Shown here piece after piece: positions 1 to 7,337 of a DNA stretch of 15,608 bases. The position numbers and the translations under genes were made by a program. Source of the DNA: Flavisolibacter sp. Its GTDB lineage: Bacteria; Bacteroidota; Bacteroidia; Chitinophagales; Chitinophagaceae. The stretch is taken from positions 1-15,608 of the forward strand of contig JAGIAB010000015.1 in assembly GCA_017745135.1 (NCBI GenBank). The letters run 5' to 3'. The number at the start of each line of letters is the position of its first letter. Position 1 is the stretch's first letter. The notes beneath the pieces are model-generated. The model was not told where the DNA came from. It made no database searches and worked only from the letters and a program-made list of their open reading frames with translations.

Positions 1-19
1 CAATGGGAGTATCTGCTTT

Positions 20-982
20 CTAAAAAAGTTCTTTGCAACATTCATTCACGTCATCCAATTCCTGCAATTCTGTAAAATGCCTGAAAAGAAGGCTGTTGCT
101 GTTGTGTAATTCGGAATATACAAAATGACCGCTTACTTTAAAAAACGGGGTGATGCCAATCCTCACTTTTTTTAATCCCAGCAATGTTTGAATATGCGAT
201 TGCAGGGTTTCGTAAACAGCCGCATCATAAAAAATATTGGTGTTTAAAAGTGTGTTTTTTATTTCCGAGATCACTTCATGGCTGGTTACATCACAAATGC
301 GAATGATGACAAGTCCTTCAAAAATGAACTTATCCAACGGAAGAAATTTCCAAAGCTCTGGGAGTTCCATCATCCGGTTAGTGCGTTTGGAAATGGCATT
401 TGGCGGAATTTGCGGCCAGCTATTATCAATGGTCCTTACTTCAACGAATCGTGCATCTACCTGTACTTCAAAATATTTTCTTAAGCCTGTAACCGGGTCA
501 TCAATGGGATAAACTGACCGTGTACCGGGGATAGTGTTGTAATCGCTGTACTTATTCAGGATAAGATAATAGGCATTAAAAATTTTTTCTGAATACAGTC
601 TATAGGCAATGCTGCCTTCGGGAACATTGATTTCTTTTGTGCCTGGCTTTAAAAAAGAGTTCTGAAAAGGACGTGATGCATAAATTGTGTTGAACATAAA
701 CGGCACTGCTACCGCATATAGACTATCTACTTCGAAATTGGCAGGTGAAAATACAGTGGACAATAGTGTTTCGACAAGTTCACTGTGTTTCTCCAGCATC
801 GATAAATCCTCAATAGGTTCTAACAATTCAGGAATGGATTCAACGCTATCAATCAATCCCCCGTATAATTTTTGGGCGCCGGGAAGTTCGCTGTCAATTG
901 TTTTCTTCAGGGAAGTGAGCAGCGGCACAAAAGAAAGTTTGCTATTGAATATGGCATTATCAAAAGGAATTTCCTGCGACAT
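20..982 (-). CDS. GAF-family-like cytoplasmic protein, probably truncated by an amber stop
   Basis: The frame is 320 codons from ATG at 982 to TAG at 20-22. I see no signal peptide and no membrane segments. The overall pattern recalls the N-terminal part of a long (roughly 700-800 residue) Bacteroidota protein family usually annotated as GAF-domain-containing. The resemblance rests on an IEDLSMLEKH segment near residue 57, a YPIDDPVTGLRKYF segment near residue 158, and a PFFKVSGHFVYSEL segment near residue 278. That assignment is from memory of family patterns, not a search. The protein would be less than half the family length. After the TAG the same frame stays open to the window edge and reads KADTPI, which looks like normal continuation. 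It is therefore either a truncated allele, a sequencing error, or a genuinely short member. The preceding gene on this strand is the FtsX-like permease, 153 bp away, and a separate promoter-like box lies between them. Confidence 0.75.
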   Translation of the reverse strand: MSQEIPFDNAIFNSKLSFVPLLTSLKKTIDSELPGAQKLYGGLIDSVESIPELLEPIEDLSMLEKHSELVETLLSTVFSPANFEVDSLYAVAVPFMFNTIYASRPFQNSFLKPGTKEINVPEGSIAYRLYSEKIFNAYYLILNKYSDYNTIPGTRSVYPIDDPVTGLRKYFEVQVDARFVEVRTIDNSWPQIPPNAISKRTNRMMELPELWKFLPLDKFIFEGLVIIRICDVTSHEVISEIKNTLLNTNIFYDAAVYETLQSHIQTLLGLKKVRIGITPFFKVSGHFVYSELHNSNSLLFRHFTELQELDDVNECCKELF

Positions 983-1083
983 AAAAAATGTTTTAATGGT
1001 AAGTACGTTTCAAGGGGTGCTAAACAGTACTATTAACTTCCATTCTATAGCGGAGTAAAACAGATGTGAGATCAATGCTGAAA

Positions 1084-1091
1084 CAAAAGTA
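1084..1091 (-). promoter_or_regulatory. Candidate -7 promoter box for the 320-residue gene
   Basis: Read on the minus strand this is TACTTTTG, an exact fit to the Bacteroidota -7 consensus TAnnTTTG. It lies about 100 bases upstream of the ATG at 982 and just past the end of the permease gene, which is where a separate promoter would be expected. No matching -33 TTTG is visible at the usual spacing, so this is a consensus match only. Confidence 0.35.
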
Positions 1092-1135
1092 TCAACTTCT
1101 TTTGGAAGAATGCTGTCCGAAAAAGAGTTGCCTGG

Positions 1136-2383
1136 CTATTCTTCTCTCAGCACAAACTGTTGCAGTGCTGCCTTCCGTGCAGGCAGCCAGGAAGCAATCA
1201 GTGCAATGATAAGCACAGTCAGTGCTACCAGCAGAAAATCCGAAAGAACCATTTTTACAGGAAAATAATCGATGAGAAATGTGCTCCCTTCCAGTGGAAC
1301 GAGGTGCAATTTAATTTGGAGTATGCCAATGATAAATGCCAGCAGCATTCCTGCTCCTCCGCCAATGATAGCCAGCAGCAAGCCTTCGCTTAAAAATATT
1401 TTTTGAATAAAACCTCTGCTGGCGCCAAGTGCATGCAATACGGAAATATCCTGTTTCTTTTCCAGTACCAACATGGTTAATGCTCCTACCATATTGAACG
1501 CTGCCACAATCAATATCAGGGAAAGAATTGCATAAATGATCCATTTTTCAATGCGCATCACAGAGAACAAACTTGCATTTTGCTCAAACCGGTTTTGAAC
1601 CACATAATTTTTTCCGAGCAGGACCTTTATCTGGTCACGAACATCATCGGCTTTGGTTCCGTTGGTTACCGCTATTTCGGCACCGCTAAAAGAGTTTTCA
1701 TCCATCACCAGCATACGCTTAATAAACGCCAAATTGGTAATAGCATATTTGTTATCGAAATCCTGTTGAATAACAAATGTGCCCGAGGTATTCACTGCTT
1801 CTGTACTGAGGGATTGAAGAGGATCATCCAAACTGACGGTTCCTTTACGCGGCATGTAAACTGCCAGCGGACGGATATTGCTTTCGGAACGAACATGAAC
1901 TGCATTCTCCACACCGGCACCTAATACTAAAAGCGGTTGGTCCTCCGTGCCTGTATTAAAGGGGACATTCCCAATCAGATTTTCTGCAACGGTAGTCACC
2001 GAGGTATAGTTACTGTCCACTCCCTTCAGGTAAATGATGGATTGAAAATCCGCCGAGTCTGTATCACCGGCTTTGTTTTGTAACAGCGCTTTTTCTTCTA
2101 CAAAAAGCGAAACAGCTTTTACTCCCTTTACCGATTTTATTTTTTGTAGCTGTTCAGGCGTTAAAACAATTTGTTTGCCGGAAGCAGGAGAAACTTTTAC
2201 GTCGGGATAGAAAGAGGTATAAAGTGATTTTACCAGACCCTCAAAACCATTGAACACACTCAATACTAGTATGAGTGCGGCTGTGCCGATTACAATAGCC
2301 ACAATACTGATCCACGAAATAATATTGATGGCATTTGTAGTCTTTTTCGCTTTGAAATAGCGCCAGGCAAAGAGGAAGTTCAA
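1136..2383 (-). CDS. FtsX-like / LolC-LolE family ABC transporter permease
   Basis: This 415-residue inner-membrane protein has the MacB/FtsX permease layout. A cytoplasmic N-terminus opens with FAWRYFKAKK, followed by a first membrane helix at about residues 23-45 (IISWISIVAIVIGTAAL). A large periplasmic domain spans roughly 46-280. Three closing helices lie near 282-306, 330-356 and 380-400. The tail (SWLPARKAAL...) is typical of LolC/E proteins. Homologues work with a LolD-type ATPase to release outer-membrane lipoproteins from the inner membrane; the ATPase is not in this window. The length matches LolC/LolE (about 400). It follows rbfA by 23 bp on the same strand, so the two are probably co-transcribed, an arrangement I recall as common in Bacteroidota. 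Whether the true substrate is lipoprotein is inferred from family. Confidence 0.9.
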   Translation of the reverse strand: MNFLFAWRYFKAKKTTNAINIISWISIVAIVIGTAALILVLSVFNGFEGLVKSLYTSFYPDVKVSPASGKQIVLTPEQLQKIKSVKGVKAVSLFVEEKALLQNKAGDTDSADFQSIIYLKGVDSNYTSVTTVAENLIGNVPFNTGTEDQPLLVLGAGVENAVHVRSESNIRPLAVYMPRKGTVSLDDPLQSLSTEAVNTSGTFVIQQDFDNKYAITNLAFIKRMLVMDENSFSGAEIAVTNGTKADDVRDQIKVLLGKNYVVQNRFEQNASLFSVMRIEKWIIYAILSLILIVAAFNMVGALTMLVLEKKQDISVLHALGASRGFIQKIFLSEGLLLAIIGGGAGMLLAFIIGILQIKLHLVPLEGSTFLIDYFPVKMVLSDFLLVALTVLIIALIASWLPARKAALQQFVLREE

Positions 2384-2406
2384 AGTTTACAGTTTAGGAT
2401 TTAAAA

Positions 2407-2793
2407 TCATTTGGTTTCCTCTCCGCTGTCTTCTTTATTCTCGTCTTTCTTTATTTGCTTGAACAGTTCTTCCATTTTGAAAACATGGTCAAGCGTATCG
2501 TCAAGGAAAAATTTGAGTTCAGGGATCCTTCTTAACTGGTGTTTTACTCTTGCTGCCAGCTCTTTTTTTATTTCCCATGCTCTTTCTTCAATTTTTTTCA
2601 GAGCGGATTTATTATCGGCAGCGTTAAATACGCTTAAATAAATTCTTGCCTCCAGCAGGTCAGGGGTAACTTTTACAGCAGAAATAGACACCATTCCTCC
2701 ATTGATCATGTTTAATCCTAGTCGCTGAAAAATAAAATTGATCTCTTCCTGGATCAATCCCCCGATCTGTTTTTGTCTTTTACCTTCTTTCAT
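2407..2793 (-). CDS. rbfA: 30S ribosome-binding factor A
   Basis: This 128-residue protein has the RbfA pattern. The N-terminal helix reads RQKQIGGLIQEEINFIFQRL. The central strand has ISAVKVTPDLLEARIYLSVF (about residues 37-56), the most conserved part of the family. It continues through a helix rich in K/E and the RIPELKFFLDDTLDH segment (about 94-108). RbfA has a single type II KH-like fold and binds the 30S subunit near helix 1 of 16S rRNA during late maturation and cold adaptation. The C-terminal tail (KKDENKEDSGEETK) is acidic and probably disordered, as in many homologues. The 140-bp spacer upstream is shared with the divergent ABC exporter. The permease gene follows 23 bp downstream. 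Confidence 0.95.
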   Translation of the reverse strand: MKEGKRQKQIGGLIQEEINFIFQRLGLNMINGGMVSISAVKVTPDLLEARIYLSVFNAADNKSALKKIEERAWEIKKELAARVKHQLRRIPELKFFLDDTLDHVFKMEELFKQIKKDENKEDSGEETK

Positions 2794-2896
2794 CTGTTAT
2801 CCTTTATTTTCTTTTTGCCAGGTGGAGCTGGCGCTTCGTAAACAAATTATTAAAATGTCGTCATCGTTAAAACTACGGCGGACGCTGTAAAATTAG

Positions 2897-2904
2897 TTAC
2901 TTTG
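2897..2904 (+). promoter_or_regulatory. Weak -7-like box upstream of the ABC exporter
   Basis: TTACTTTG differs at one position from TAnnTTTG. It lies about 30 bases before the ATG at 2934, giving a short leader of roughly 20-25 bases. There is no convincing TTTG at -33. The spacer is divergent with rbfA, so a promoter must exist here, but the exact site is uncertain. Confidence 0.3.
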
Positions 2905-2933
2905 CTGCTTCCACATTTAGTGCACAAGTCAGA

Positions 2934-4754
2934 ATGAAGAAATACGCAAGAGTTTTCAGATACATCAGCCAGTACAAGAGTGATGCCTTTCTTTATATTT
3001 TGTTTATTGTTCTTTCCATTATTTTCTCTTTGATTTCGTTGGGAATGCTGTTTCCTTTTTTGGAAATGCTGTTCAATGGCGATAAAGCAGGGACAAGTGG
3101 TTTAATAGGAAATGCAGACAGCGCAATCGTTCGTTATGTGCGCAATCTTTTAGCCCAAAGCATCAACGGTCCGGGGGGTAAGGAAGGAACACTGGCTTGG
3201 ATCTGTGTTTTTATCATTGCTTCCATCTTTTTAAAGAACGTGTTTCTTTATCTCGCTTACCGTATCCTGAATCCACTGAAAAATAAAATTGTTAACCGGC
3301 TCCGCGATGAGTTGTATGATAAAATCCTTCATCTCCCTATCGGTTATTTTACCGAAAAGAAAAAAGGGGATGTCATCAGCCGGATGACGAATGATGTGGC
3401 AGAGGTGGAAGCTTCGGTTATTGGAACACTGGAGGGTTGGGTAAGAGATCCTTTGAACATCATCATTACATTAATCACACTTTTGATCATCAGCGTACCT
3501 CTTACTTTGTTTGTATTGATTTGTATTCCGGTTGTTGGTGTGGTAATTGGAAGGATTACCAAATCGCTTAAGAGGCAGTCGCAGGATGTGGCCATTCATT
3601 ATGCAGAATCGGTTTCTATTTTGGATGAAACACTTTCTGGATTGCGTGTGATCAAGGCTTTTAATTCAGAGCCTCTGCTGAAAGAGCGATTTCTTAATAA
3701 CAATGAATCCCTTTTAACCGTCAAAAATAAAATTGGTTACAGGAGAGACCTGGCTTCTCCAATGTCGGAGTTTTTGGGAGTGGTGATTTTTACCCTGATC
3801 CTTTACTTTGGCGGAGTGTTGGTTTTGAGTAACCAGTATGCACTGACAGGATCATTGCTTCTGACTTATCTTGGTGTGTTTTATAATCTTATCAATCCTA
3901 CTAAAACGCTCAGCACTTCTTTCAGTAACATGCGCAAAGGTGCTGCTGCTATTGACCGTATCGAGGAGATCCTGAAAACTGAAAATACGGTTGACGATAA
4001 CGAGAATGGAAAAAGGCTCCAGGTTTTTGATAGCAGCATCGAGCTAAGAAATGTTTCATTTGCCTATGATGGTGTGGATGTGTTGAAGAACATCAATCTT
4101 AAAATTGAAAAAGGCAAAACAGTGGCACTGGTGGGTTCTTCGGGTGCAGGTAAATCAACCCTGGCCGACTTAATTCCCCGCTTTCATGATGTAAGTGGCG
4201 GTGAACTTTTAATCGATGGCGTGAATATTAAAGAGTATTCATTGAAATCGGTAAGGGAGCAAATCAGCATTGTTACGCAGGAACCGATTTTATTCAACGA
4301 TACTATTGCCAACAATATCCGCATTGGTAAACAAACTGCCTGCCCGGAAGAAATTGAAGAATCAGCTAAAGTGGCCAATGCTCATAATTTTATTGTCAAA
4401 AAAGAAAAAGGTTTTGATACCAATATCGGCGACAGGGGCAGTAAACTTAGCGGTGGCGAACGCCAGCGATTGACCATTGCGAGAGCCGTTGTAAAAAATC
4501 CGCCGATACTGATCCTGGATGAAGCTACTTCTTCTCTTGATACAGAAAGCGAACGTTTGGTACAGGATGCCATCAACAATATGATGCAGCACCGCACTTC
4601 TATTGTCATTGCCCACCGGCTTTCAACCATTCGTCATGCCGATGAAATTATTGTTTTGCAAAAAGGAGAGATTGTAGAAAGAGGAAATCATGATGAGTTG
4701 ATGAAGAAGCAAGGATATTATTATCGGCTGGTACAGATGCAGGAGGTGAAATAA
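2934..4754 (+). CDS. MsbA-like ABC exporter (fused permease and ATPase)
   Basis: This 606-residue half-transporter would act as a homodimer in the inner membrane. The N-terminal transmembrane domain (about residues 15-325) contains several strongly hydrophobic helices, starting near 19-45. The nucleotide-binding domain follows with all motifs intact: Walker A GSSGAGKST at 401-409, signature LSGGERQ at 505-511, Walker B ILILDE at 525-530 with catalytic E530, and switch histidine H561 in IAHRLSTI. Length and order match MsbA/LmrA-type exporters, and the likely job is flipping lipid A core or another lipid; lpxD in the same window supports an outer-membrane lipid role. Bacteroidota carry several paralogues of this type, so I do not assign msbA firmly. 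The last codons, Lys and TAA, lie inside the palindromic repeat at 4749-4868. The gene is convergent with the acyl-CoA dehydrogenase. Confidence 0.93.
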   Translation: MKKYARVFRYISQYKSDAFLYILFIVLSIIFSLISLGMLFPFLEMLFNGDKAGTSGLIGNADSAIVRYVRNLLAQSINGPGGKEGTLAWICVFIIASIFLKNVFLYLAYRILNPLKNKIVNRLRDELYDKILHLPIGYFTEKKKGDVISRMTNDVAEVEASVIGTLEGWVRDPLNIIITLITLLIISVPLTLFVLICIPVVGVVIGRITKSLKRQSQDVAIHYAESVSILDETLSGLRVIKAFNSEPLLKERFLNNNESLLTVKNKIGYRRDLASPMSEFLGVVIFTLILYFGGVLVLSNQYALTGSLLLTYLGVFYNLINPTKTLSTSFSNMRKGAAAIDRIEEILKTENTVDDNENGKRLQVFDSSIELRNVSFAYDGVDVLKNINLKIEKGKTVALVGSSGAGKSTLADLIPRFHDVSGGELLIDGVNIKEYSLKSVREQISIVTQEPILFNDTIANNIRIGKQTACPEEIEESAKVANAHNFIVKKEKGFDTNIGDRGSKLSGGERQRLTIARAVVKNPPILILDEATSSLDTESERLVQDAINNMMQHRTSIVIAHRLSTIRHADEIIVLQKGEIVERGNHDELMKKQGYYYRLVQMQEVK

Positions 4755-4868
4755 TCTGAACTGGGATTAATGGGATTAAGTAGATTATTGGGATAGAATG
4801 ATTGATTAAAACGATCCTCTTAATCCATCTAATCTCATAAATCCTGAAAATCCCAGTTCAGATTATTT
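4749..4868. repeat. 120-bp palindromic repeat with about 9-bp internal period between convergent genes
   Basis: The outer arms, 4749-4768 and 4849-4868, are a perfect 20-bp inverted repeat (AAATAATCTGAACTGGGATT and its complement). Inside, GGATT-like cores recur every 9 bp (starting near 4764, 4773, 4782 and 4791), and the right half has degenerate complements of them. About half the inner positions still pair. Both flanking genes end in AAA TAA supplied by the arms. A transcript from either side would fold into the same hairpin, so a role as a bidirectional terminator or mRNA 3' protector is plausible. Similar GGATT-rich intergenic sequences are, from memory, dispersed in Bacteroidota genomes. 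Confidence 0.85.
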
Positions 4869-6002
4869 CAACACCTCTCTCGCTATCACAATCTTTTGAA
4901 TCTCACTCGTTCCTTCTCCAATTGTGCAAAGTTTCGAGTCGCGATAATGCTTTTCAACCGGGAAGTCTTTGGTATATCCGTAGCCTCCGAATATCTGTAC
5001 AGCATCTGTGGCAACTTTTACCGAAACTTCGCTGGCATAATATTTTGCCATGGCGGAAACTTTACTTACCGGTTTTTTCTTTTCTTTCAAATCACAGGCC
5101 TCCAAGGTTAGCAATTCAGCAGCCTGTATTTCAGTGAACATGTCGGCAAGCTTAAATGAAATGGCCTGAAAGGAAGAAATGGGTTTGTCAAATTGATACC
5201 GCTCCTGCGAATATTGCAAAGCCGCTTCGTAGGCGCCTTTTGCAATGCCCAATGCTAAAGATGCAATTGAAATTCTTCCACCATCTAAAACAGCCAGTGC
5301 CTGTTTAAATCCTTCTCCAACTTCGCCTAAACGATTAGCATCGGGGATGACGCAGTTTTCAAAGATCATTTCAGCGGTTTCGCTGGCACGCATGCCCAGT
5401 TTGTTTTCTTTTTTGCCTCCGCTGAATCCCGGCGTTCCTCTTTCCACAACAAAAGCAGTGGCATTATTCTTTGCACGGGGGTCGCCGGTGCGGCAAATCA
5501 CAACAGCTACATCGCCGGTTATGCCGTGAGTGATCCAGTTTTTTGTTCCGTTAATGACCCAGTTGTCTCCGTCGCGAACCGCAGTGCATTTCATATTCGC
5601 AGCATCGCTTCCTGTATTGGGTTCTGTTAGTCCCCAGGCTCCAATCCATTCTGCAGTGGCAAGCTTGGGTAGATATTTTTGTTTTTGTTCTTCGTTTGCA
5701 AACAACAAAATATGCCCGGTGCAAAGTGAATTGTGCGCAGCCACACTCAAACCAATCGATCCATCCACTTTGGCAATTTCTTCAATGATGGTTTTGTATT
5801 CAAAATAGCTGAGCCCTGCACCGCCATATTGTTCCGGTACCAAAACACCCATCATTCCAAGCTGTCCTAATTCTTTAAAAATATGAACCGGGAATTCCTG
5901 CTTTTCATCCCACTCCATTACATGAGGTTTGATTTTTTGTTGCGCAAAATCACGGGCAGTTTGTGCGGCATGAAGTGTTATCTCAGAGGTTTCGAAGTTC
6001 AT
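4863..6002 (-). CDS. Acyl-CoA dehydrogenase, short/medium-chain type
   Basis: This 379-residue FAD flavoprotein is of the butyryl/short-chain acyl-CoA dehydrogenase type. It catalyses alpha,beta-dehydrogenation of acyl-CoA in beta-oxidation or branched amino-acid breakdown, passing electrons to ETF. Domains in order are an N-terminal helical domain (about 1-115), a beta-barrel middle domain opening with signature 1, GAWGLTEPNTGSD at 121-133, and a C-terminal helical domain. Signature 2 (QIFGGYGYTKDFPVEKHYRD) lies at about 336-355. The probable catalytic base is E363 in IGEGTSEIQ, the position used by short- and medium-chain enzymes. The length is normal for the family and nothing appears missing. 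It stands alone on the minus strand, with a 511-bp gene-free stretch upstream. Its stop codon lies in the repeat shared with the convergent exporter. The chain-length preference cannot be read from the sequence. Confidence 0.95.
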   Translation of the reverse strand: MNFETSEITLHAAQTARDFAQQKIKPHVMEWDEKQEFPVHIFKELGQLGMMGVLVPEQYGGAGLSYFEYKTIIEEIAKVDGSIGLSVAAHNSLCTGHILLFANEEQKQKYLPKLATAEWIGAWGLTEPNTGSDAANMKCTAVRDGDNWVINGTKNWITHGITGDVAVVICRTGDPRAKNNATAFVVERGTPGFSGGKKENKLGMRASETAEMIFENCVIPDANRLGEVGEGFKQALAVLDGGRISIASLALGIAKGAYEAALQYSQERYQFDKPISSFQAISFKLADMFTEIQAAELLTLEACDLKEKKKPVSKVSAMAKYYASEVSVKVATDAVQIFGGYGYTKDFPVEKHYRDSKLCTIGEGTSEIQKIVIAREVLK

Positions 6003-6036
6003 TGGGCAATCGTTTAACGTTTACGAAGATAAGAGA

Positions 6037-6071
6037 GTTTGGAGTTTATGGTTAGTAGTTTGTGGTTTGTA
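6037..6071. repeat. Five imperfect 7-bp tandem repeats, consensus GTTTGTG
   Basis: Five consecutive heptamers, each beginning GTT, fill 6037-6071 without gaps. They differ at one to three positions from GTTTGTG. The array lies about 35 bp upstream of the dehydrogenase start codon (complement strand), so it is 5' of that gene, unlike the repeats found at gene ends elsewhere in the window. Confidence 0.6.
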
Positions 6072-6214
6072 GGTGAGCATTATGATGAACCTAACGTTCC
6101 TTGCTGCTATGAGACTTTGCTTGCGACGCTCCATTCATCGTTCGCTAATTCTTATCATCATTTTGCAGGTATTTTTATGGAATTTAATGACTTTCTTTTT
6201 TAAGATTTATTTGC

Positions 6215-6294
6215 ACCACATAGCCACATAGGACACGATAGGAGAGAACACATAGACTATGTGTATTCTCTATGTGCCTATGTGGCTATGTGGT
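6215..6294. repeat. 80-bp palindrome built from CCACATAG octamers
   Basis: The outer arms, 6215-6232 and 6277-6294, form a perfect 18-bp inverted repeat (ACCACATAGCCACATAGG and complement). The centre has a second stem, ACACATAG/CTATGTGT at 6248-6264 with a one-base middle, and the parts between pair imperfectly. Each arm is two or more copies of an octamer of the CCACATAG type. The element lies between two genes on the same strand, about 220 bp beyond the stop of the hydrolase gene. Sequences of this CACATAG type are, from memory, dispersed in many Bacteroidota genomes. There is no open frame of note. Confidence 0.85.
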
Positions 6295-6340
6295 AAAGAA
6301 TTCTCTCGACTAAAACCCAAGTCGTTTTAAAGTAAGAGCC

Positions 6341-6375
6341 TTCAACTTTGCCTCTCCGTAGGAGGGATGGTTGAA
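6341..6375. repeat. Nested hairpin with GGAGGG core
   Basis: The outer stem is TTCAAC (6341-6346) with GTTGAA (6370-6375). The inner stem is CTCTCC (6352-6357) with GGAGGG (6361-6366), closed by a three-base loop. The hairpin is GC-rich compared with its surroundings. A separate 8-bp stem, ATTCAGCA/TGCTGAAT, follows at 6397-6404 and 6420-6427. No terminal T-run follows either stem, so neither is a standard intrinsic terminator. Confidence 0.5.
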
Positions 6376-6513
6376 CTCGCAACAAAAGAAACTTACATTC
6401 AGCAATGACACTTCCATAATGCTGAATAGCGTACCGAACGTTGCAGTGAGTGACACAACAGGCATTGATAGTAGTAATATTGCTCACTACATAACATTTC
6501 TTTCCTAATTTCC

Positions 6514-7290
6514 CTAAACTTCAATCACCAATCTATCGTATCCCAAATGAATGCCTTCCGGCAGGCGTTTTTCAATTTCTTCGTGCCTGCCTAATTGGTG
6601 GGAGATATGAGTAAAATATGCGGTTGGAATTTCTAATTCCTTTACCAGTTCAATGGCTTCATCCAAATTATAATGAGAAATGTGTTTTTCTTTTCTCAGT
6701 GCATTTACCACTAAAATTTTGCTGCCTTTGATCTTTTCTTTTTCATCGGCTTCAATGCGGTTGGCATCGGTGATGTATGTAAAATCTCCGAAACGAAAAC
6801 CCAATACGGGCATTTTCATATGCCATACTTCTATGGGAGTTATGTGGATATCACCTATGGAAAAAGGTTCGAGGGTAATGGTATTTAATTCAAGGTTGGG
6901 AACTCCGGGATATTTTTTATCAGCGAAGGCATAAGCAAATTCACGGATCAGTGCATCAATGGTCATTTGATTGGCATAGATCTGCATGGCCTGTCCCTGG
7001 ATAAAATTAAAAGCACGTACATCATCCAAACCTGCAATGTGATCTTTATGAGGATGAGTGAATAAAACCGCGTCAAGATACTTTACATTTTCGCGAAGCA
7101 TTTGATAGCGGAAATCAGGTGTGGTATCTACAACAAGCCGGGTGTTTTTTGTTTCTACCAGAATGCTGCTTCGCAAACGCTTGTCCTTTTTGTCGGTTGA
7201 AGTACATACGGGGCATTCGCATGCAATCATCGGAACACCGCTGCTGGTGCCTGTGCCAAGAAAAGTTATTTTGAGAGGAGGAGAACTCAC
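6514..7290 (-). CDS. PhnP-like MBL-fold metal-dependent hydrolase
   Basis: This 258-residue cytoplasmic protein has the metallo-beta-lactamase fold and groups by pattern with PhnP-type phosphodiesterases. The glycine-rich start reads ITFLGTGTSSGVP (about 8-20), followed by a cysteine cluster C24-x-C26-x-x-C29 of the kind that binds a structural zinc in PhnP. The catalytic metal motif THPHKDH gives H79, H81, D83 and H84. Further ligands are probably H162 (in VWHMKMP), D179 (YITDAN) and H237 (FTHISHQ region); these positions are approximate. PhnP itself cleaves cyclic ribose phosphates, but no other phn gene is near, so the substrate here is unknown. The 105-residue unknown gene lies 37 bp upstream on the same strand, suggesting co-transcription. 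Confidence 0.9.
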   Translation of the reverse strand: MSSPPLKITFLGTGTSSGVPMIACECPVCTSTDKKDKRLRSSILVETKNTRLVVDTTPDFRYQMLRENVKYLDAVLFTHPHKDHIAGLDDVRAFNFIQGQAMQIYANQMTIDALIREFAYAFADKKYPGVPNLELNTITLEPFSIGDIHITPIEVWHMKMPVLGFRFGDFTYITDANRIEADEKEKIKGSKILVVNALRKEKHISHYNLDEAIELVKELEIPTAYFTHISHQLGRHEEIEKRLPEGIHLGYDRLVIEV

Positions 7291-7318
7291 TTAACAAATG
7301 TAGAATGGAGAATTGAAA

Positions 7319-7337
7319 TCCCGATAGCTATTCGGGA
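7319..7337. repeat. CCCGATAGCTATTCGGG palindrome at a gene end
   Basis: TCCCGATAGCTATTCGGGA is a 19-base near-palindrome, one base longer than the perfect copy at 7797-7814. It overlaps the last three codons and stop of the 105-residue gene: on the minus strand it spells CCC GAA TAG. It sits in the 37-bp gap before the hydrolase gene, so a co-transcript would carry a hairpin between the two reading frames. Confidence 0.8.

Larger units (their letters stand above)
6003..6513. other. 511-bp gene-free region rich in repeats and hairpins
   Basis: There is no convincing gene between the dehydrogenase start and the end of the hydrolase gene. The longest frame (6278-6487, minus) reads through the arms of two palindromes and has no protein-like composition. 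The region holds, in order, a heptamer array (6037-6071), a stretch of about 110 bases with no recognisable structure, an 80-bp palindrome (6215-6294), a possible small stem 6311-6329 (TAAAAC/GTTTTA), a nested hairpin (6341-6375) and another stem (6397-6427). It looks like an accumulation site for dispersed intergenic repeats. A structured RNA is the alternative reading for 6300-6500. Confidence 0.6.

Noticed and set aside
1084..1135. A terminator for the FtsX-like permease gene
   Set aside because: Only a four-base-pair stem (CTTC/GAAG) is visible and no T-run follows it.
2934..4754. Firm naming of the ABC exporter as msbA
   Set aside because: All motifs fit, but Bacteroidota carry several paralogues of this layout and nothing here separates a lipid A flippase from the others.
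6278..6487. A 69-codon minus-strand frame in the gene-free region
   Set aside because: It reads through one palindrome arm and two other stems, has an unusual composition rich in C, H and Y, and resembles no protein pattern I know.
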